Origin: Zantedeschia hybrid cultivar
Taxonomy: Eukaryota > Streptophyta > Magnoliopsida > Alismatales > Araceae
Direction: 5' to 3'
DNA: 64,000 bases
Assembly (NCBI GenBank): GCA_030544215.1
Contig: JARZZO010000016.1
Coordinates: 35,176,001-35,240,000 of the forward strand
Made by a program: the position numbers and the translations under genes. Below are positions 56,396 through 64,000 of the stretch, in pieces; position 1 is the first letter of the stretch, and each line of letters begins with the position of its first letter. The notes beneath the pieces were generated by a model. It was not told the origin of the DNA, searched no databases, and saw only the letters and a list, made by a program, of their open reading frames with translations.

Positions 56396-57505
56396 TCCTC
56401 CGGGTCTCTGATGTTCTGCCTTAACCTACTGACAAGTCAGGCACCTTGCCACATACTCAGCCACGTCCTTCTTCATACCAGGCCACCAAAAGTGCCTCCT
56501 CAAACAATGATACATCTTAGTCATTCCGGGATATACTAGATATCTAGAATGGTGTGCCTCACCCAGGACACACCTGCGCACGTCCTCCTCGGTCGAAACA
56601 TAGAGTATGCCTCTAAACCTGACCGTACCATCATCCTACAATTCCACCTCTGGTCTCTGGAGAATCTGCGATAACTCTGCATCTGCCCTCTGAGCCTCAA
56701 TTACGGCATGGTACACTGCTGGCCTCACAGTTAAGCTAGCCAACACGGCTCTATCAGCCTCTCGCGGAACCCTAAAGGAAGATTCCACAACCTGCTCAAA
56801 TAACCTCCATTCCCGAACCATAAGATATGACACGACCGTCTTCCGACTCAAGGCATCTGCCACCACATTTGCCTTGCCCGGATGATAAGAAAGGTCAAGA
56901 TCATAATCCTTGATTAATTCCATCCACCAGCGCTGCCTCAAGTTCAGATCCTTCTACATTAATACATACTTCAGGCTCTTGTGATCGGTAAAAACCTGAA
57001 ATTTCTCTCCATACAAATAGTGCCGCCAGATCTTTAATGCAAATACCACAGCTGCCAACTCTAAGTCATGAGTGGGATAGTTCTCCTCATGCTTCTTCAA
57101 CTGCCTAGAAGCATAGGCCACAACCTTACCATATTGCATCAGAACCGCACCCAAACCTCGACGTGATGCATCTGAATGAGCCACAAATCCACTGGAACCT
57201 GATGGAAGCACCAACACTGGAGCCGAAGTGAGGCGAGTCTTCAACTCAATGAAACTCCGTTCACACTCCTCGGTTCACACAAAACGAACTCTCTTACGAG
57301 TCAACCTCGACAAGGGAGTCGCTATCGAAGAAAAACCCTGGACAAACCGTCTGTAATAACCTGCTAACCCCAAGAAGCTCCTGATCTCAATTACTGTTGT
57401 TGGTCTGCTCCAATCCATTACTGCCTCAATCTTGGCTGGATCCACTTTAATGCCCTCACCCGAAATGATATGCCCCAGGAAGTGCACCTTATTTAGCCAG
57501 AATTC
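56396..57505 (-). pseudogene. End of RT, RNase H and integrase zinc domain of D
   Basis: The first pieces read HFLGHIISGEGIKVDPAKIE and IRSFLGLAGYYRRFV, the RT/RNase H boundary of Ty3-type elements. RNase H follows (VAHSDASRRGLGAVLMQYGK, YPTHDLELAAVVFALKIWRH, FTDHKSLKYV). Next come YHPGKANVVADALSRK and the zinc domain (EAHHSRY ... YVARCLTCQ, about 56430-56560). Stops at about 57273, 56952, 56634 and 56430. The catalytic part of RT is missing. Confidence 0.87.
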
Positions 57506-57535
57506 ACACTTGATCTGAAAACCTCAATCCTTACA

Positions 57536-57540
57536 GACCG
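57536..57540. repeat. Right target-site copy of D (GACCG)
   Basis: Identical to 54062-54066; C resumes after it with GTTATAAAACGGGAAGCGAG on the plus strand. Confidence 0.85.
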
Positions 57541-57877
57541 GTTATAAAACGGGAAGCGAGAAATGATTTATACTCCCTCCGCACCAGGTTTGCCTCAGCA
57601 CCATTGCCCGACTAGCGGGATAGTCGTGCCAACTTTTTTCTTTTTCTTTATTTTTCAATGGTATTTCGTCATTAGCAACCCATGAGGTGCTTCGGGGCGG
57701 CTTCGTAAGGCCTTTTGGAGCCTCTTCAATGTCATTGGCTCATATAAGCAGGTTAATTTTACCATGCCATTTAACATTTATAGTCTCAGGGGAATACATC
57801 CCGAGAACTGGATGATTTCTTTTGACTGTCTTCATGGTGATCATATTCACACTGTAGACAGTGCTTCATATATTTTT
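57541..57877 (-). other. 3' untranslated segment of C, right of the D insertion
   Basis: Reverse complement of the A sequence at about 29738-30070. No ORF. Confidence 0.75.
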
Positions 57878-59161
57878 TCAACCTTCGCTTGGAAAGCATG
57901 GAGGTGGCGCATGATAGCGCTTCATATGTTTGTCATTTAAGGGAGGAAACTGCACTTCTCCCTTATGATTGGTGAGGGTGTATGCTCCTCCTTCATAAAC
58001 AATTTTGACGACATAGGGGCCGATCCAATTACTGGTCAACTTCCTTTTTGGATTTGACGCCATGACTTCTATTCTTTTGACCATAACTAGGTCACTTTTC
58101 TTGAAGGCTCTTTCCTTGACTAGTTTATCAAATGCTCGAGCCATGCGAGCTTGATATATCTGGATATTTTGTTGGGCTCGAAGTCTGTCGCATTCCAAGG
58201 CTAATAACTCCTCAAGCCGCCTTTCTGCATTTGATTGATTTTCCTTGATAAGTCCCTACTCTAAGGCAATGAGCAAAGAAGGGACTTCCAATTCAATTGG
58301 TACGACTGCCTCTGACCCATACACTAAGGAATAGGGAAAACAACCTGTTGGAGTTTTGTATATGGTTCTGTAATCCCATAATGCTTCATACATTTTTTCT
58401 TCCCAATCTTTCTTAGTTGAATTGACTGTCTTTGTTAGAAGGTTGCATAAGGTCTTGTTAAAGGCTTCTGCTAACCCATTAGCTTGTGGATTGTAGACTG
58501 TAGAGGTCCTCCAATCAATTTTGAATTTCGCAGCTAGCTTGTATATGATTTGATTTCGGAAGCATGTTCCATTATCTGAGATGATCCGACTGGGTGCACC
58601 ATATCGGAACAACATATTTTGGCGGAGGAACCTTTCAACGGCTGCCCCAGTGACTTCTCTTAATGCTACTGCTTGGGCCCATCTGGAAAAATAATCCGTG
58701 GTGGCCAGAATATATTTGGCACCTCTTGAGGAGGGTATGAATGGACCGACAACGTCTATGCCCCATTCGGCAAAAGGCCATGATGGTGCTGTAGGGTGCA
58801 AGGGCACTGGAGGTTTTCTTCGAATTGGGCCATGCTCTTGACATTTGTGACATGATTTGGCATATTGTGCACAATCATCGAACATTGTGGGCCAGTAGTA
58901 GCCCAATTGTTTGAGTTGATTTTTCATCATGGGGCCAGACTGGTGAGCACCACGGACCCCGGCATGTATTTCCCTCAAGGCTTCAGCTATCTCTTTTGGT
59001 GATAGGCATCTGAGGAGAACTTTTCTTTTGCCATCATATGTCACTCGAAAGAGAGTGTCTCCTTTGTATTCATATGAATCCTTAATACAGATTAGTTTAG
59101 CACGCTTGATTCGGGTGCTTGGCAATATTTTATGCTTGAACCAGTCGAGAAGTATTTCCCT
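57878..59161 (-). pseudogene. Integrase of element C
   Basis: Nearly complete. The zinc motif is intact (EIHAGVRGAHQSG ... CAQYAKSCHKCQ). The core has WGIDVVGPFIPSSRGAKYIL, RIISDNGTCFRNQ and NPQANGLAEAFNKTLCNLL, so D, D and E are present. The C-terminal part runs to NDKHMKRYHAPPPCFPSEG. Only two stops are seen, at the junction with RT (about 59160) and near 58254, where A has glutamine. No chromodomain. It would insert the cDNA. Confidence 0.9.
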
Positions 59162-61531
59162 CTAATTAGGTTTATCGGCTTCTTCCACTGCACATACTTC
59201 TGTTTCTTCTTCCAACACAGTTGGTAACAATCTTCTGTTCTTGACCCATATTTCAAAGGACCCCTCTGGCGGCAGAGCCAGAGAACTTGCTAATTTAGCA
59301 AGAGCATCAGCTTGAGCATTTGCACTACGGTTGATATGATTGATTTCAAAGAAATAGAATCTTTGTATCAGCTTGAGGGCCTTTTTGTGATAAGGAATCA
59401 GCTCGGGCTTTTTGACATCATATATTCCTTGTACTTGGTATATAATCAACATTGAGTCTCCATGGACTTGAATCATTTGAATGCCAATATCCAGAGCAAC
59501 TTCCAGGCCAACTATCAAAGCTTCATATTCAGCTTCATTGTTGGTGCATGGCTTAGTTAAGGAACACGAGGTATGCAAAACCTCGCCTTTTGGAGATATC
59601 AGGACAATGCTTGTCCCGGCCTTTGTAGTGAATGTACCATCTTGTGCAATTGTTGAACGGGAGGCCTCGTCAAAATATAGCTGCCATATCTTTTGTTCTA
59701 TATGGTTAGCTTCTAATATTTCTTCATCTGGCAGGTCGGTGACCAACAGTGAATCTTCTGGCACTGGATGTGCTGCAAAGAAATCAGCAATGGCCTGACC
59801 CTTGATGGCTTTCTGAGGGACATATTTGATGTCAAACTCCGTGAGGAGGACTGCCCATTTGCGCAAACGACCTTTCAAGGCTAGTCGATTGAGGATATAT
59901 TTGAGAGGATCAGCCCTAGAGATGAGCTGGATTTCATGTGATAGCATATAGTGCCTAAGTCTTTTAGCTGCAAAGACTAGGGCCAAGCATATCTTTTCGA
60001 TAGGTGAGTACAGGAGTTCAGCCCTGATCAGCCTTCTGCTTAAGTAATATAGTGCTTGCTCTTTACCTTCTTCATTGTCTTGTGCCAGCATTGCTCCTAG
60101 AGAAGTTTCTTGAGCAGCGATATATAAGATTAATGACTGGCCTTTGATAGGTGCCCCCAGCACAGGTGGCAATGCAAGGTATTGCTTGATTTTCTCAAGC
60201 GTATTTTGACATTCATCATCCCATATGAATGGGGTATCTTTCTTCATTAATTTAGAGAAGGGTTCACACCGTCTGGCTAGGTTGGATATGAACCTTCGAA
60301 TGTATACGAGCCGCCCCTGAAGGGACTGCAGCTCTTTGAGATTCTTCGGAGGTAGAAGCTCCTGTATTGCTTTGATTTTGGCTGGGTCTATTTCAATGCC
60401 CCTGTATCTGACAATAAAGCCCAGAAATTTGCCACTTGAAACCCCGAAGGCGCACTTCATGGGGTTCATCTTCAAGTTGTATTGCCTCAGCCTTTCAAAT
60501 ATGGTGCGGAGATCTTGCATATGATCTTCCTTTTTCTTGGTTTTGACAACTAGGTCATCAATATAACATTCAACTTGTTGATGAAGGAATTCATCAAATA
60601 TCTTGGTCATTTCTCTTTGGTATGTTGCACCGGCGTTCTTGAGGCCGAAGGGCATTCTTTTGTAGTGGAAGATTCCTTTAGGAGTTCTAAAGGCAGTATG
60701 GATCTTATCCTTGTTAGCCATCCATATTTGATTATATCCTGATGATCCATCCATAAAAGACAAAGCTTCATGTCCTATGGTGGCATCGACCATGATTTCG
60801 GTAACGGGCACTGGGAAGTCATCCTTTGGGCATGCCTTGTTTAGATCTCTGAAGTCTATACAGATTCTGATCTGTCCATTCTTCTTTTTGACTGAAACAA
60901 TATTTGCTAGCCATGTTGTATATTGATTTTCTTGTACGAAGCCAACATCAATTAACTTGTCAACTTCAGCATTGATTTTGTTTATCAGCTCCGGCCTCAT
61001 TCTTCTCGGAGCTTGTTTGATTGGCTCGATGGCTAGATCAATGGCCAGCTCATGTTGAGCTACTTCTGGATCTAACCCAGTCATTTCTTTATAGGACCCG
61101 GCAAAACAATCCCGAAATTCCTTCAGAAGCGAAATATATGCTTGCTGTTGTTCTTGACTGAGCAATGCACTTATATATGTTGATCTTGGGTCTTCTTTAG
61201 AGCCCAAATTGATTTCAAGGAGTTCATCAACCGTGGCTTGTCCTCCATCTTCAAGTTCTGGAGATGTTGGCTGGAGCTCCATTAGATCTTCTTCATTTAC
61301 TTCTTCTTCAATTTCTGCTTCAATTTCGTTGACTTCTTGGTCAATTTCATTTGATTGATTTGCTGTGAAAACATTTGGGGCAGGATCTGCCTATTGATTT
61401 TCTATAAGCTGAGTGAGCTCATCTTCCCTTTGACCTGTGTTATCATGAGGTTCAGGGGTGATAGATGGAATTTCTTGTTCTTCTGGTATGTTCTGAACCA
61501 TATCGGAACTTGGGATATCATTTTCCTTGAC
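59162..61531 (-). pseudogene. RT, RNase H and second RNase H of element C
   Basis: An uninterrupted stretch of 706 codons from 61282. RT: QIRICIDFRDLNKACPKDDF, MPFGLKNAGATYQREM and YIDDLVVKTKKKEDHM. RNase H: LILYIAAQETSLGAMLAQDN and YYLSRRLIRAELLYSPIEK. The second RNase H has LYFDEASRS (glycine is usual where E is), NNEAEYEALIVGLEVAL, VHGDSMLIIY and ANAQADALAKLASSLA, so its acidic residues are all present. Upstream, 61283-61531 is an acidic linker with a few stops. This is the best-preserved enzyme region in the window. Confidence 0.92.
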
Positions 61532-62995
61532 TTATGGGACTTGGATGTCTTCTTCTTCAAGATGTTTCCAGCATTGCATCATTGCTTTGAACATGTTAGG
61601 AAGGTACCATAGCTGTTGGAAACTGCTCCATTCCTTTTTTGTTTGATATAATGAAATCGACTGAGCCTTAGCTAATTCCTCAGTATGCTTTGTCATGTCT
61701 GGGAGACCCATGATGTCAACCCATAATTCTTCTTCTATATCGGGAATATAGCAGTCTTTGTCTTCAGTGGCCGACTGCTCATCAGCTCTATAAAAGACTG
61801 TTTTATGTCCATCTTCGTGAGGAACCACGAATTTCTTCAAAGGCTCTACGAGCTGACATTCATACTCCTCCATAGGATGTATTAGTCCGACTGGGACCAT
61901 GACTTATGTAGAGAGTACATCTTGTTGTTTGGTTGTCTTTGAAGAATTTTTTAGAACAGTAGCTTCTTTGTCTTCAAGATTGAGAGAGCCGATATCTGGT
62001 GGAGGTGGAAACCATTCCTTGCTTCGACTGGTATCATACTTTTCTGTTTCTTTATCTTCTTTTTCCTCCAGGGGTGGAGGTATATAGAGGTTGGCATCCA
62101 TAAGATGGCATTCATGAACCTCAAAAGGCTCGAGATTAGCAAAGACTCACTGTATTTGTCCTTCCTAGGGAAATTTGATGCATTGATGCAATGAGGAGGG
62201 CACCACAAAATATTGATGTATCCATGGCCGCCCAAGCAAAGCTTTGTATGTGGTATCAGAATTTATGATATGGAAGAGGACTGTGAAGTGAAAGTCACCG
62301 ACGACCATTTCAAATTCAGCTGCCCCAATCGGTGTTTCTGACTTCTGGTTGAATCCAGCTATTTTGAAATCTTGCACTCTTCTTAGGTGCATATGAAAAT
62401 GAAATTTCTAGAAAGTTCTGACAGGCATGATGCTGACAGCAGAGCCTTGATCAACCAGGATTCTATTGACAGATTCTCCATTTATCTTTCCTCTCATGTA
62501 GAGTGGCATGTTGTGGTCATTTGTAAGCAACAACATATCATCTTCAGTGAAGGTGATGGAAGCCGTGAATGACTCATAGGGTATTTCTTGAATTTCTGCT
62601 GCATGAACTTCATAAATTTGAGGAGTTTTTAAGGCTGCAATGAGAGTCTTTCGCAATTCCTCACTGAGTGACAAAACTTTCCACACAGTAAATTTGGATG
62701 GCAACCTTTTTAGTAAGCCGATGACTTTCTTTTCTGTTTTTTCATTATCATGAACTTCTAGAGAGGCAACCTGAGGGTATTGTTCTTCAGACGGCTACTG
62801 CTGGACTTGTTTACCTTTCTTTGCAGACTTTTGAACTGCCATAAATTCATATAAAGAGGGTAACACTCCATTTTCTTGATCAAAATTTTCTGGATATAGT
62901 CCGAGCGGAGGCGGGATTTGAACATTTCTTTTTGACAAAGGCATGGATTCCATTCCTCTGAATTCTGGTTCTGGAATGACATATGGTGTTTCTCC
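61532..62995 (-). pseudogene. Protease region of element C (single copy)
   Basis: In one frame: KFTVWKVLSLSEELRKTLIA, LYMRGKINGESVNRILVDQG (DQG near 62447), ALLGRPWIHQYFVVPSSLHQ and PVGLIHPMEEYECQLVEPLK. Stops at about 62405, 62162, 61902 and 61530. Element A has this region twice; here it is single. Compared with A's second copy, the linker after it is shortened (NMFKAMMQCWKHLEEEDIQV joins directly). Confidence 0.85.
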
Positions 62996-63001
62996 CTAAA
63001 G

Positions 63002-64000
63002 CTAGATAATTTTTTGAGTGGTAGCCAATGGAGGCTTCCGTCCCCACTTTTTGCCAGAGCGGGTGACATGTTGCTCATTTGGAGTTGATATAGACCTTTC
63101 CATCACTTCCATTTTTGGAGCAAGGAAGATTTCTTCCTCCTCATCATCTTCGCTAACATTTATTGTTGAGATTGTGTTGCAAGACATGACAGTGCAAATG
63201 CCTTCCTACTCTTCTTTCCCATTTTCCTGATTATCATCAGTCTTCGGCTTTTTGACTTCATGTTCCCAGAATAGGACTTCTTCATGTATTTGCTTCATTG
63301 TCATATTTTGGAGTTTCTCCCATAGGATATAATGCTTCAGCTTTCTTGGCTTCCTTTGAGGCTGTTCATATTCATCCAGGCTGTCTATTAGCTTCTGCAA
63401 TTTTGACAGTGGATCTTTACCCTTAGGTAGAATTGGTATTGGTGTTTCCCTTTTTCTTCTTTTGTTGGTAACCCTCCTTACAGTACGAGGATCTACCCTT
63501 TTCCATATATTGCTTGCTGGAGTAGGATATCTTGAGCTTGATTGGGATGTCTCCTGTTGAGGGGAGGACACATATTGTTTTTTGCCTGAAGCTGCAGCTT
63601 TGACCGGCGCAGATAGAGCCATTTTAGACATATCGGATATCATATTATCCAAATTTGGTGGAGGGACGGGTTGAACATATGTCGGCCGTCGTGGAATACC
63701 TCCATGGATGTATACTTCTGATGATTTTTGCTTGATATGAGATCTTGACTTCTTTTTGACTGTTTGCCACTGAGATGCTTGGAGTGGTTGAAGTACCAGT
63801 TACTCATAGGTGGCTTGAGCCCTTTTTTCTGCAGTTTCTGAGCTTAATGATTGGTAAATAGGAACCATATGATGCACATTTATAGATGCCATATTTGCTT
63901 TTGTCCAGGCATGAGGCTGCGGAGGATCAACAAGATGATCTCCCATCTTCAGGACACTTTTCTGGATTAATTTTTCAACTGCATCTTTGAACACATAGCA
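63002..64000 (-). pseudogene. C-terminal gag of element C (cut by window end)
   Basis: The frame enters with CYVFKDAVEKLIQKSVLKMG, the residues just after the zinc-knuckle-like motif of A's gag. It continues through HAWTKANMASINVHHMVPIY, MDNMISDMSKMALSAPVKAA and the acidic linker MSCNTISTINVSEDDEEEE. Stops near 63797, 63203 and 63000 all stand where A has CAG or CAA. The capsid domain lies beyond 64000. Confidence 0.82.

Larger units (their letters stand above)
54067..57535 (-). mobile_element. Truncated chromovirus D (Tekay/Del-like), nested in C
   Basis: A 3.5 kb insert bounded by TGTAACGACCCGCC and ...ATCCTTACA with 5-bp GACCG on both sides. On the minus strand it holds the end of RT, RNase H, integrase, chromodomain and a 3' LTR. 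The 5' LTR, gag, protease and most of RT are absent. All pol pieces are in one frame with stops. Confidence 0.85.
39025..64000 (-). mobile_element. Tat-clade Ty3/Gypsy element C (5' end beyond window)
   Basis: Read right to left: gag (entering at 64000), protease, RT, RNase H, second RNase H, integrase, 3' region, repeat arrays, an antisense PMD gene, polypurine tract and 3' LTR (44216-39025). The gag-pol pieces are all in one frame, interrupted only by stops, so C is better preserved than its relative A. D interrupts it at 54067-57535. C lies inside LTR E. Confidence 0.9.

Overview
This is plant nuclear DNA and consists almost entirely of nested LTR retrotransposons. The evidence is Ty1/Copia, Tat-clade Ty3/Gypsy (with a second RNase H) and chromovirus pol genes, plant mobile domain (PMD) genes with plant-type introns, and LTRs over 5 kb long. 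I see no intact host gene, rRNA, tRNA or CRISPR array. The species cannot be named from the sequence; a large, transposon-rich seed-plant genome fits. Nearly every coding region is broken, mostly by C-to-T type nonsense changes.

Layout, with my own element labels. H (1-5481, +) is a Copia element with its 3' LTR. It sits in an intron of an antisense PMD pseudogene in the 3' half of a Tat-like element G (5482-10619). G ends in a polypurine tract and an LTR starting at 10620. The same LTR is followed by the internal region of a Tat-like element B (to about 37.7 kb). B's reverse transcriptase is split by A (13800-31105, +), a degenerate Tat element with a 5.5 kb 5' LTR, a tandemly duplicated protease region and a 3' LTR reduced to about 210 bp. 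Removing A and one target-site copy rejoins B's reading frame exactly. Downstream, B holds a solo Copia LTR, K (34382-35959, perfect GTACC duplication), and another antisense PMD pseudogene (36.7-37.7 kb). Next come a reversed Copia LTR fragment F (37745-38409) and the start of a B-family LTR, E (38410-39024).

E is cut by C (39025 to beyond 64000, minus strand), a Tat element of A's family. In C, gag-pol stays in one frame and is broken only by stops. Its 3' internal region carries an antisense, intron-containing PMD gene (about 44.8-50.8 kb, + strand) with its own TATA box, and long repeat arrays. C is interrupted by D (54067-57535, minus), a truncated chromodomain chromovirus flanked by GACCG.

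The most interesting signal is two families of short dyads. Family 1 (GCGTC-N10-GACGC, usually with AAAT/ATTT flanks and an unconserved 10-nt centre) recurs in B-family LTRs upstream of the TATA box, upstream of G's antisense PMD genes, and in the LTR of the unrelated chromovirus D. Family 2 (GAGTCTGCGC-N6-GCGCAGACTC) recurs about every 194 bp in the A/C LTRs. Its half-site forms a four-copy tandem array just upstream of the TATA box of C's antisense PMD gene. So each Tat family shares a dyad between its LTR and the promoter of the PMD gene it carries. This may be a cis-regulatory or self-recognition system; its function is inferred.
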